From Leptolyngbya sp. FACHB-321 (GTDB lineage: Bacteria > Cyanobacteriota > Cyanobacteriia > Leptolyngbyales > Leptolyngbyaceae), in assembly GCF_014695975.1 (NCBI RefSeq), contig NZ_JACJPI010000061.1, positions 62,001-126,000 of the forward strand: a stretch of 64,000 bases of DNA, read 5' to 3'. Position numbers and translations under genes: made by a program. Every line of letters starts with the position of its first letter. Position 1 is the first letter of the stretch. The notes beneath the pieces were generated by a model. It saw only the letters and a list, made by a program, of their open reading frames with translations. It searched no databases and was not told the DNA's origin. Shown one piece after another: positions 16,581-24,918 of this stretch.

Positions 16581-17909
16581 ATGTCACCCCCCAAACTTTC
16601 CAAACGAGTCTCGACTGCGCTGATTAATGCCCTCAGTGCTGGTGTTGTGCCACGGGTTGGGCTAGAACACATCGCTGTGGGGCGCGAACGGGAGATACAG
16701 GCACTTTTGCAAGACCTTGACAATATTGCAGGGGGTGGAGCAGCCTTTCGTTTTGTGGTGGGGCGCTATGGCGCAGGTAAGAGCTTCACTCTCCAGTTGC
16801 TTCGCAATCACGCGATGGAACAAGGCTTTGTCGTTGCCGACGCCGACCTTACTCCAGAACGTCGTTTGGCAGGCAGCAATGGTGCCAGTCTTGCTACGTA
16901 CCGTGAGCTAATGCACAACTTGGCAACGAAAAGTAGACCCGATGGTGGCGCACTGACGATTATTCTAGAGCGTTGGATTGCCGGTATACAGACGCAGGTA
17001 GCTCAAGAAACGGGCAAAAAACCAAACGACGATGGGTTTGACAGTCAGGTCGAAGCAAAAATTCGCGAAGTGGTCAAAGATGTCGCTGATTTAGTGAATG
17101 GCTTTGAATTCGCCAACGTCATTATTGCCTACTGGTCGGGCTATCGCACGGATGATGACACCAAGAAAACAGCGGCACTCCGTTGGTTGCGGGGCGAGTT
17201 TGCGACCAAAACGGAAGCGCGGGCGGCTTTAGGCGTACGGGTGATTATTGATGACGAAACCTGGTACGACTACATCAAGCTCGTAGCTCGATTCGTGTCA
17301 GATTTGGGTTATAAAGGCTTGCTCATCTTTCTGGATGAAGCCATTCATTTGTACAAAATCAACACAACGATCGCCCGTCAGAATAACTACGACAAGTTGC
17401 TGGCAATGTTTAACGATGCCATGCAGGGGCGAGTTGGTCACCTGGGCACAGTGATCGGCGGCACACCGCAATTGCTGGAAGATCCACGTCGAGGGCTTTA
17501 CAGCGATCCAGCTTGGCAGCGTCGTACTGCCAAAAGTCGTTTTGTCAAAGCTGGCGTTCAGGATATGTCGGGTCCTGCTATTTGGCTAGAACCGCTTACG
17601 AAAGAAGATATTCTACAACTACTGCAACGCCTGACGGAAATTTATGCGGCTCATCATACCAGCCAGCCGCAGCTTACCCAACGAGAGCTTCAGGATTTTC
17701 TAGGAGCCGTCACTAATCGCGTGGGTGCAGAAACTCTCCTGACACCGGGCGAAGTCGTGCGCGATTTCATTGGGGTGTTAAATATCTTGCAGCAGAACCC
17801 GCAAATGACACTCAATCAGATTGTACACAGTGCCAGTTTTCAGCCATCGAAAGCGCATAAAGATGTGTCGATCGACGAAACCAGTGAGTTTGCTGAATTT
17901 ACGGTTTAA
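16581..17909 (+). CDS. BrxD-like P-loop ATPase (DUF2791 / BrxC-BrxD family)
   Basis: The 442-residue protein has Walker A GRYGAGKS at 61-68, Walker B LLIFLDEA at 247-254, an HVNIxVGR-like start motif (HIAVGREREIQALLQDLDNI) and a C-terminal helical part (RVGAETLLTPGEVVRDFIGV). This is the layout of the DUF2791 family, which includes BrxD of type 2 BREX phage-defence loci. In those loci brxD lies next to the helicase gene brxHI, and a matching helicase follows here after 121 bp. None of pglW, pglX, pglY or pglZ is present in the window. The pair also occurs elsewhere beside TerB-domain genes; none was seen here. A role in DNA-level defence or DNA repair is inference. Confidence 0.8.
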   Translation: MSPPKLSKRVSTALINALSAGVVPRVGLEHIAVGREREIQALLQDLDNIAGGGAAFRFVVGRYGAGKSFTLQLLRNHAMEQGFVVADADLTPERRLAGSNGASLATYRELMHNLATKSRPDGGALTIILERWIAGIQTQVAQETGKKPNDDGFDSQVEAKIREVVKDVADLVNGFEFANVIIAYWSGYRTDDDTKKTAALRWLRGEFATKTEARAALGVRVIIDDETWYDYIKLVARFVSDLGYKGLLIFLDEAIHLYKINTTIARQNNYDKLLAMFNDAMQGRVGHLGTVIGGTPQLLEDPRRGLYSDPAWQRRTAKSRFVKAGVQDMSGPAIWLEPLTKEDILQLLQRLTEIYAAHHTSQPQLTQRELQDFLGAVTNRVGAETLLTPGEVVRDFIGVLNILQQNPQMTLNQIVHSASFQPSKAHKDVSIDETSEFAEFTV

Positions 17910-18030
17910 AGCGTGCAAACTCAAGACGCTTTGTGCGTAAAGAGGCTCGGGCTTAGTCATAACCAGGCTTAGTCACATGACTCTGAGCTTAGAATGAGCT
18001 TTTTAAACCAGAGCCTTTCTTGTAATTGCT

Positions 18031-20220
18031 ATGTCTTCCTCCTATCACCGTCTTGCGCCCTTTATTCAAGCCTATATCTACAATCAGGGCTGGGCTGATC
18101 TGCGCCCCGTGCAGCTTGAGGCGTGTCGCGTCATCTTTGAAACTGACGCGCATCTGTTGATTGCAGCCGGTACCGCTTCTGGCAAGACCGAAGCCGCCTT
18201 TTTGCCTGTGCTGACGCTGTTGCATGATGACCCACCGACCAGTATCGGTGCCATTTACATTGGACCGATCAAAGCGCTGATTAATGATCAGTTCGATCGC
18301 CTCTCCGATCTTCTGAAGCAAGCGGATATTCCGGTTTCGGCATGGCATGGTGATATTGCCCAAAGCCGGAAAAAGCAAGTGCTTCGGCAGCCTAGAGGCA
18401 TTCTTCAAATTACGCCCGAATCATTAGAAAGCTTGTTAATCAACAAGAGTACCGAACTCGATCGGCTGTTTGGTGACTTGCACTTTATCATTATTGACGA
18501 AATTCATGCGTTTATCGGCTCCGATCGTGGGGCGCAAATTCTTTGCCAGTTGTCTCGTCTGGCTCAGATTACGCAAAACCAGCCACGACGGATTGGGCTA
18601 TCTGCCACGCTAGGCGATTACGGTATGGCAGAAGACTGGTTGCGAGCAGGCACCGATCGTCTTGTCACCACACCCCATCTGCCAGCAGTGCCACGTAAAA
18701 TTCAACTGGCGCTAGAGCACTTCCACACAGCCAGTCTTGTTGTGCGGGCACGCGGTGATACACGAGATGAAGCTTTTAGCCCGTATCAGCGTCACCTTTT
18801 TGAGCAAAGCCAGGGTCGCAAATGCCTGATCTTTGCCAACGGACGGTCTGAAACCGAAAACGTTATCGCCTCACTGCGACAAATTGCCCAGGCTAAAGGA
18901 TCTCCCGACATCTATCACGTTCATCACGGCAGCATTGCGGCACCGCTAAGGGAAGCAGCAGAAAACGCCATGCGCGATCCGACTAGTCCTACCGTGACAG
19001 CGGCAACCGTCACCTTTGAGATGGGGATTGATCTGGGGCAGCTCGATCGCGTGATTCAACTTGAAGCACCACCCTCGGTTGCCAGTTTTCTACAACGATT
19101 GGGGCGATCGGGTCGGCGGGGTAGCCCTGCCGATATGCGGTTTGTTTGCGCTGAAGACAAGCCGACGGGTGGTGAATCGCTCCCCGAACTCATTCCCTGG
19201 CAGTTGCTTCAGTGCATCGCCGTCATTCAGCTTTATTTAGAAGAGAAGTGGATTGAGCCGATCGCCCCACTGCACTATCCCTTTAGCCTCCTGTATCAGC
19301 AAACGATGAGCACTCTAGTTGCGTTGGGTGAACTCTCTCCCGCAGCCCTGGCGCAGCGCGTCCTGACCTTGCCGCCCTTTCGTGCCATCACTCAGGATGA
19401 TTTCCGCCAGGTGCTGCGCCATCTGATTGAGCTTGACCACATCCAGCGCACTAAGGAAAACGGACTGATTATCGGGCTAACCGCCGAACGGATTGTGAAA
19501 AGCTTCAAGTTTTACGCGATCTTCCCCGACACGGAAGATTACGCCGTATGGAGTGACGGCATTGAACTGGGTACGGTTGTTGTGCCGCCAGCCGTTGGCG
19601 ATCGCCTTTCCCTCGCTGGACGCACCTGGGAAGTGACTGAAGTAAACAGCAGCCGTAAGGTGCTTCAGGTGAAGCCTGCGCTCGGCGTTTCTACCGTTTC
19701 CTGGCGCGGCAGCAGCGGCAACATCCATACCCGTGTGCTGCAACGAATGCGACAGGCGTTACTAGAAGAGACTGAATACCTCTATCTTCAGCCTGGTGCC
19801 AAAGCTCGGTTAGCCGCAGCACGCAAACTCGCTCAGAAAGAAGGATTAGAGAGCAGTCACCTCTTTCCTCTGGAAGGGAATGCCTGCTGCATTTTGCCCT
19901 GGGCTGGCACGATCGCAGTTCGCACCCTAGAACGTTTTTTGCGTCTCCATTGCCGCGATGCACTCAAGATCAAAGGTGTAGTGGGACGATCGCCCTATTT
20001 TCTGGTCGTCAATATGGGCAAATGCAGCACCGTTAGCCTGTATCACGAACTTAAATCTCTGAACGATCGTCGGCTCAGCGCGATCGAGCTACTAGGCGAA
20101 GAAGAGGCACCCAAACTGCAAAAATATGACGAATTCATACCGACCGATCTCCTGCGTCGAGCGTTTGCAAGCGACCAACTAGATGTCACAGCCCTGGGAA
20201 GCCTTATCAACGATTGGTAG
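18031..20220 (+). CDS. BrxHI-like DEAD/DEAH-box helicase (Lhr-like)
   Basis: The 729-residue superfamily 2 helicase has a Q-motif-like LRPVQ, motif I AGTASGKT at 46-53, Ia YIGPIKALINDQ, II DEIH at 156-159, III SAT at 191-193 and VI QRLGRSGRRG at 355-364. Beyond the two RecA lobes (to about 380) lies a winged-helix-like and beta-rich region typical of Lhr-type enzymes. Together with the preceding BrxD-like ATPase it reproduces the brxD-brxHI pair of type 2 BREX. The start ATG at 18031 gives MSSSYHRLAPFIQAYIYNQG. The 121-bp gap makes one transcript likely. Substrate (DNA or RNA) and direction are not evident. Confidence 0.85.
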   Translation: MSSSYHRLAPFIQAYIYNQGWADLRPVQLEACRVIFETDAHLLIAAGTASGKTEAAFLPVLTLLHDDPPTSIGAIYIGPIKALINDQFDRLSDLLKQADIPVSAWHGDIAQSRKKQVLRQPRGILQITPESLESLLINKSTELDRLFGDLHFIIIDEIHAFIGSDRGAQILCQLSRLAQITQNQPRRIGLSATLGDYGMAEDWLRAGTDRLVTTPHLPAVPRKIQLALEHFHTASLVVRARGDTRDEAFSPYQRHLFEQSQGRKCLIFANGRSETENVIASLRQIAQAKGSPDIYHVHHGSIAAPLREAAENAMRDPTSPTVTAATVTFEMGIDLGQLDRVIQLEAPPSVASFLQRLGRSGRRGSPADMRFVCAEDKPTGGESLPELIPWQLLQCIAVIQLYLEEKWIEPIAPLHYPFSLLYQQTMSTLVALGELSPAALAQRVLTLPPFRAITQDDFRQVLRHLIELDHIQRTKENGLIIGLTAERIVKSFKFYAIFPDTEDYAVWSDGIELGTVVVPPAVGDRLSLAGRTWEVTEVNSSRKVLQVKPALGVSTVSWRGSSGNIHTRVLQRMRQALLEETEYLYLQPGAKARLAAARKLAQKEGLESSHLFPLEGNACCILPWAGTIAVRTLERFLRLHCRDALKIKGVVGRSPYFLVVNMGKCSTVSLYHELKSLNDRRLSAIELLGEEEAPKLQKYDEFIPTDLLRRAFASDQLDVTALGSLINDW

Positions 20221-20538
20221 CCAGCATTGCAGCACAACTGGAACTGCGCGATCAGATTCCCAATGCTGTCTGGTGCTTGTGCACCAACTGAGACAATTGC
20301 CTCTAGTCCAGAGAGTCTGCAAAACCGCTTAGAGATAAAATTGCGATCGCTCTGTGAACGGTACAGACTCTAGAGCCTTTAAAGGGCTTGACCAGCTACT
20401 AGATGAGACCTTCAGCAGATTGTATTGTCCTGGGCTTTGGAAGAAAATTACGATAGCTTTACAAAGCTGTTAACCAGCCCAAGTGTTTCGTCGCTGAAAC
20501 CGCAAGCTGCTTCTCGAAAGCCCCACAGGAGATCCGCA
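20221..20538. other. Intergenic region before the GST gene
   Basis: No gene supported. The frame of the downstream gene is open to 20425, but that extension reads SFTKLLTSPSVSSLKPQAAS and is unlike any GST N-terminus. It probably holds the GST promoter. Confidence 0.4.
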
Positions 20539-21330
20539 ATGTTAGAGCTACACCAGTTTGAACTATCCCACTATGTTGAGAAGGTGCGGCTAATCCTCGA
20601 CTATAAGGGGTTGGCGTACCGCAAGGTGGAAGTCACACCCGGCATTGGTCAGATCGATTTGTACCGTTTGTCTGGGCAGCGGCAAGTACCTGTATTGCAA
20701 GACGGTAGCCAGATTATTGCTGATTCAACCGCGATCGCCGAGTATTTAGAACGGCAGTACCCCGATCGCCCCATCATTCCTACCGAACCAAAACTCCGTG
20801 GCTTAACGCTGTTAATGGAACAATGGGCAGATGAGTCGATCGGCTTGAATGCTCGCAAAGTGCTGATTGGCGCGCTGAACCAGGATCAGAGCTTTCGCGC
20901 TGCCCTTTTGCCTAGCTCCGTCCCAGATGTAGTCAGGAGTTTAGTCGGTGCGGTTCCAGGAGAGTTTTTGAGCATTTTGGGACAGGGCGTTGGCTTCGGA
21001 CCCGATGCAATCAAAACAGCAACTGAAGCGATCAAACGTGATCTAGCATCGCTCTGCTTTCTTTTGCACGATCAGCCTTACCTAGTGACTGACCACCCCA
21101 CACTTGCAGATTTTGCTGTGGCTGGGATGAGTATGTACCTGAAGTTTCCAACGGGAGACTTTCTCGAAATTCCTGACGCTTTGAAAGGTAAAGGCGTACC
21201 AGGTATTGCCGATGTTGGTACATTTGAGCCGTTCTTTAGCTGGCGTGATCGCCTATATGCTGAGTACCGTAAACCGCTCGTTGGCTCCTCGTCTTCAGCG
21301 CGCTCGCCCAATGCCATCAACATTGATTAA
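20539..21330 (+). CDS. Glutathione S-transferase family protein
   Basis: About 263 residues with a thioredoxin-fold N-terminal domain (MLELHQFELSHYVEKVRLIL, GQRQVPVLQDGSQIIADSTA) and an all-helical C-terminal domain. The SQIIADSTAIAEYLE segment contains the conserved DS pair that binds the glutathione gamma-glutamyl group. The catalytic serine region is LSHYVEKVR, with Ser and Tyr candidates. I chose the ATG at 20539 because CAGGAG at about 20526-20531 precedes it and the protein then begins exactly at the GST beta strand. The substrate is unknown. It follows the helicase gene after about 320 bp and is likely independent. Confidence 0.88.
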   Translation: MLELHQFELSHYVEKVRLILDYKGLAYRKVEVTPGIGQIDLYRLSGQRQVPVLQDGSQIIADSTAIAEYLERQYPDRPIIPTEPKLRGLTLLMEQWADESIGLNARKVLIGALNQDQSFRAALLPSSVPDVVRSLVGAVPGEFLSILGQGVGFGPDAIKTATEAIKRDLASLCFLLHDQPYLVTDHPTLADFAVAGMSMYLKFPTGDFLEIPDALKGKGVPGIADVGTFEPFFSWRDRLYAEYRKPLVGSSSSARSPNAINID

Positions 21331-21491
21331 GTGTTTAACAGCGCTGGCTGAACGGGCGATCGACTTACTTGAATCTGGTGTTTATCCAACGTTATTACCC
21401 GGTGCCAAAGCTTCCCAAGCTTGAGGCTATGAATCACACTTAGGGCTGATGGGGCTGACTATTGAAGGTATGTCCTTTTTTAGGCGGTAAA

Positions 21492-21764
21492 CTACAGCCC
21501 TATCAAACGTCCAATGCCAAGACCTAACAGGTAGAGAATGGCAACCACAACAACCTGGATCAAGTATGTGATCAGCAGCGATTGATAGAAGGCTCGATCG
21601 CGCCGTTGAAACAGGTCATGCCACAGAAACCATTTGTCTTGAATGTAAGCGGCTGTAAATACTATTCCTACAAGCAGAATTATCCAGGGCGAGATGCCCA
21701 CAAAGCCTACATAGAGAGCGATCGCGATCAGTCCTATCCCTAACAGTGGTTTGATGTACTGCAT
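21492..21764 (-). CDS. Small membrane protein, function unknown
   Basis: This 90-residue protein has three hydrophobic helices: MQYIKPLLGIGLIAIALYVG, ISPWIILLVGIVFTAAYI and QSLLITYLIQVVVVAILYLL. A charged loop, QDKWFLWHDLFQRRDRAFY, lies before the last helix. I do not recognise a named family. The ATG at 21764 directly opens the first helix. Confidence 0.6.
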   Translation of the reverse strand: MQYIKPLLGIGLIAIALYVGFVGISPWIILLVGIVFTAAYIQDKWFLWHDLFQRRDRAFYQSLLITYLIQVVVVAILYLLGLGIGRLIGL

Positions 21765-21944
21765 CGATTAGTCAAACGTCAGTTAAACGTTACTCCCTTA
21801 AAGAGTTTAAAGGCTCCGGATTCTTTAAGCATTCGGGCTGCTTGGTCGAATGTTTACTTCTTGCAAAAGCTCAGGCAGTAGGTCGATCGCCATTGGTGCA
21901 ACTATTGTAAACTCTTATGAAGCAGTGATTCAGGCAAAACGCTC

Positions 21945-22496
21945 ATGTCTCGTCGTGGTTTTCTCAAGCTGATGCTTACAGTTTGTCTAGCTGCTTTTGC
22001 CACCTTCAGTTCAGCGATGGCAGCGTCTGCAATGGGCGGTTCACAGCCTCCTCTTAATGAAGCCGCGCCCGCCTTTACTCTCTCTACCAATACAGGCGAT
22101 GGCACGGTTTCTCTGGCTGACTATAAGGGTAAATGGGTTGTGGTCTACTTTTATCCCAAAGATTTTACCTCTAGCTGCACACTGGAAGCACGTCGGTTTC
22201 AGCAAGATTTGCCGAAATATAACGATCGCAATACCCAAATTCTTGGCATCAGTGCCGACTCAGTTGATTCTCACGCCGAATTCTGCGATTCTGAAGGGCT
22301 AAAATTTCCGCTCCTGGCTGATACAGATGGCTCTGTCAGCAAACGCTATGGGTCATGGATGGGCATCGTCGCCCTGCGTCACACGTATGTCATTGATCCA
22401 GAAGGCATTCTCCGTGCAACGTTCACTGGGGTCAATCCAGCGATTCATAGTACTGAGGTGCTGGCAAAACTCGATGAGCTTCAGGCAAACGCCTAG
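21945..22496 (+). CDS. Exported peroxiredoxin, PrxQ/BCP type
   Basis: The 183-residue thiol peroxidase starts MSRRGFLKLMLTVCLAAFAT; SRRGFLK matches the Tat motif and cleavage is likely near AMAASA. The mature domain is an AhpC/TSA fold: KGKWVVVYFYPKDFTSSCTL, with the peroxidatic Cys at 78 in SSCTLEARRF. The resolving cysteine that PrxQ usually has five residues later is replaced by Arg. The only other mature cysteine is C114 (HAEFCDSEG). The enzyme may work by a 1-Cys or atypical mechanism. It should detoxify peroxides in the thylakoid lumen or periplasm. It stands alone, with pyrB 246 bp downstream. Confidence 0.9.
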   Translation: MSRRGFLKLMLTVCLAAFATFSSAMAASAMGGSQPPLNEAAPAFTLSTNTGDGTVSLADYKGKWVVVYFYPKDFTSSCTLEARRFQQDLPKYNDRNTQILGISADSVDSHAEFCDSEGLKFPLLADTDGSVSKRYGSWMGIVALRHTYVIDPEGILRATFTGVNPAIHSTEVLAKLDELQANA

Positions 22497-22742
22497 AAAT
22501 TGCTACATCATGCAGAAATCGGAGCGCTTGAGCGGGTTTATGAGCCATAGTCCTGCTAAAAACTCAAGCGACCGCAAGTTTAACCTGATGGCTGCGATCG
22601 AGTGAGAAGTCTAAAGGATGTAATTTAAGGTGAGTGCCTTGCTTACCGAAGTGCTGTGGATGTACCACAATGACGGGTGCAAGGCTTCAACCCATTTGGG
22701 CGATCGTACTTTTGATCGCCGTCACATCCTCTGTTCCCGCTT

Positions 22743-23804
22743 ATGACTGACACCTGGAATCGGCATCACGTTCTCTCTCTGGCAGATTTTACTCCCGACG
22801 AGTACGATACTGTACTGCAAACTGCCAACAGCTTTCGCGAGGTGCTGTCGCGCCGGACAAAAAAGGTGCCTACGCTGCAAGGACAGGTCGTTGCCAATCT
22901 GTTTTTTGAATCGTCTACCCGCACGCGGAGCAGCTTTGAGCTAGCCGCCAAGCGTCTTTCTGCCGATACCCTCAACTTTGCGCCCGGCTCCTCGTCCCTC
23001 ACAAAAGGCGAAACAATTCTGGATACTGCCAAAACCTATCTGGCAATGGGCACCGATATGATGGTAATTCGTCACCGCGAAGCTGGAGTACCTCAGGCGA
23101 TCGCCAACGAAATGGATCGGCTCGGCGTTAAAGTTGGTGTACTGAATGCGGGTGATGGGCAGCATGAGCATCCATCACAAGCGCTTTTAGACCTCTTTAC
23201 CATCACCACACTTCTAGATCCGAATCAACCGCAGTTGTCCTTGCTAAAAGACAAGAAAATTGCGATCGTTGGCGATATTCTGCACTCCCGTGTCGCCCGC
23301 TCTAACCTTTGGAGTCTTACTGCTAGCGGTGCCGAAGTGCATTTAGCAGGACCACCAACATTAGTACCACAACTCTTTGCGGACTTTGTCAAGGAGCCTA
23401 CGGATGAAGGCTTAGGGCTTAAGGCTAGCAGTAAGCAGCCTGATTCATCTTCCAGCCTTAATCCTTTAGCTTTTTCCCGCAAGCTCTTCCTCCATTGGTC
23501 GTTAGAACCCGCTCTCCGTAATGCTGATTTTGTGATGACGCTGCGGCTGCAAAAAGAGCGCATGACTAGCCATCTGTTGCCTAGCTTGCGGGAATATCAC
23601 CAGCAGTTTGGCATTACGCGCGATCGTCTGAAGCTCTGTAATCCTGATGTGAAACTGCTCCATCCCGGTCCCGTTAATCGTGGTGTCGAAATCAGCTCTG
23701 ACCTAATGGATGATCCCCAGTTCAGCCTCATTTCACAACAAGTCACTAGCGGTGTCGCAGTACGGATGGCGCTACTCTACCTTATGGGTAGCAGCAAGGT
23801 TTAG
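22743..23804 (+). CDS. pyrB: Aspartate carbamoyltransferase catalytic subunit
   Basis: PyrB condenses carbamoyl phosphate with aspartate in pyrimidine synthesis. The 353 residues include the carbamoyl-phosphate loop [10 protein letters not shown] at 57-66, [12 protein letters not shown] near 141-152, and [10 protein letters not shown] near 307-316. An in-frame insertion of roughly 25-28 residues (about 219-246, rich in Ser, Gly and Lys, including [17 protein letters not shown]) lies before the conserved [20 protein letters not shown]. It sits between the two domains' secondary elements and may be a surface loop. The enzyme's motifs are all intact, so activity is expected. carB and pyrE are elsewhere in the window. 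Confidence 0.96.
   Translation: MTDTWNRHHVLSLADFTPDEYDTVLQTANSFREVLSRRTKKVPTLQGQVVANLFFESSTRTRSSFELAAKRLSADTLNFAPGSSSLTKGETILDTAKTYLAMGTDMMVIRHREAGVPQAIANEMDRLGVKVGVLNAGDGQHEHPSQALLDLFTITTLLDPNQPQLSLLKDKKIAIVGDILHSRVARSNLWSLTASGAEVHLAGPPTLVPQLFADFVKEPTDEGLGLKASSKQPDSSSSLNPLAFSRKLFLHWSLEPALRNADFVMTLRLQKERMTSHLLPSLREYHQQFGITRDRLKLCNPDVKLLHPGPVNRGVEISSDLMDDPQFSLISQQVTSGVAVRMALLYLMGSSKV
23403..23477. repeat. Palindromic insertion within pyrB
   Basis: The extra DNA in pyrB has inverted-repeat arms (GGGCTTAAGGCT near 23414-23425 and AGCCTTAATCCTTTAGC near 23454-23470) and resembles the intergenic tract at 8341-8365. It looks like a small palindromic repeat that inserted in frame. Confidence 0.5.
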
Positions 23805-23923
23805 AGACCATTTTGGAGTGGTGTGAGTTCACCCCTCGCTTTACAAAATATGAAAGCTACTGACTGACTTTTCAGACCCAGTACATTGCCCTGCTGTCAC
23901 TTGTTGTCTCTAGGGTACAAAAA

Positions 23924-23963
23924 TAAGGTAGGTGAGGCGATCGCGATCGCCTCACCTACCTTA
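23924..23963. terminator. Perfect 40-bp palindrome with overlapping HIP1 sites
   Basis: TAAGGTAGGTGAGGCGATCG is followed at once by its exact reverse complement, so the palindrome has no spacer. Its centre, GCGATCGCGATCGC, is two overlapping HIP1 octamers. It lies between the convergent pyrB and DUF4347 genes and ends ...ACCTTA without a long T-tract. A bidirectional terminator is the likely role; the absence of a loop also allows cruciform extrusion. Confidence 0.75.
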
Positions 23964-24005
23964 ATCCGTTGTATGACACTCAGAGACACAGCACTTAAAT
24001 GCCAG

Positions 24006-24918
24006 TTAACTGAGCAATGTTGGTTTATGCGACTGCGAACGGTCTGACGCGCCACTCACTCGGTACGCTAGGGAGCTGATACGACTGCAAATAGCTAGGG
24101 CTAAAGCCATTCAGTTGCCAGATGTCCGTTTGCCCCAGCGCTGCGTTGTGCCAGAGGAACTCCGGTGTCCGGTCACCGCCTAAATCAGCCACACCCACGA
24201 GCTGCCAATTCACATCCGGCACAGCCGTGACAAAGTAGCCACTCTGTAAACCCGTACTGTTCATCTGCCAAAGCGCATTCTGTCCCGTCGCACGGTTACG
24301 CCACACGATGTCAGCCGTGCCGTCCCCATCAATATCAGCGGTGTCAACCACTTGCCAGTTGGTATCCTCCACGCGGGTGAAGAAGAAGGTGCTCTTGGTC
24401 GTCAAGCCATTCATCTGCCAGATGGCATTCTCGCCTGTGGCTCGGTTACGCCAGAGGAGGTCAGTCGCCCCGTCACGGTCAAAGTCAGCGGTACTGACAA
24501 TTTGCCAGTTCACGTCAGCTACAGTCGTGAGGAAGGCAGTCGTTTGGATACTAAAGCCATTCATCTGCCAAATAGCGTTTTGACCCGTGACCTGATTGCG
24601 CCACACGAGGTCAGCCGTGCCATCAGCATTGAAGTCGCCCGTATCCATGATGCGCCAGTTCACATCGGCAACCGCGGTGAGGAAGTAGCCCGTTTGGTAG
24701 CCAGTGCTGTTCATTTGCCACAGGGCATTCTCACCCGTCACTTGGTTGCGCCACACGATGTCGGCAAAGCCATTACGGTCAAAGTCGGCAGTACTGATAA
24801 TCTGCCAGTTCAAATCAGCCACGGTGGGCATGTAGTAGCTGTTCTGGAGTGTGAAGTCTTTTAGTTGCCAGACCACGTTCTCACCCGTGCCAGTGGGAGC
24901 TGTGCCCGTGGTGCCATT
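24006..24918 (-). repeat. 913-bp direct repeat, copy 1
   Basis: By eye this segment is identical to 27639-28551 (constant offset 3,633). It runs from 19 bases past the stop codon of the first DUF4347 gene up through its FG-GAP domain. Identity ends sharply on both sides. Confidence 0.9.

Noticed and set aside
24352-24864. 170-codon plus-strand frame, found again at 27985-28497
   Set aside because: Its two identical copies arise only because the FG-GAP repeat region is duplicated; it is antisense to clear coding sequence.
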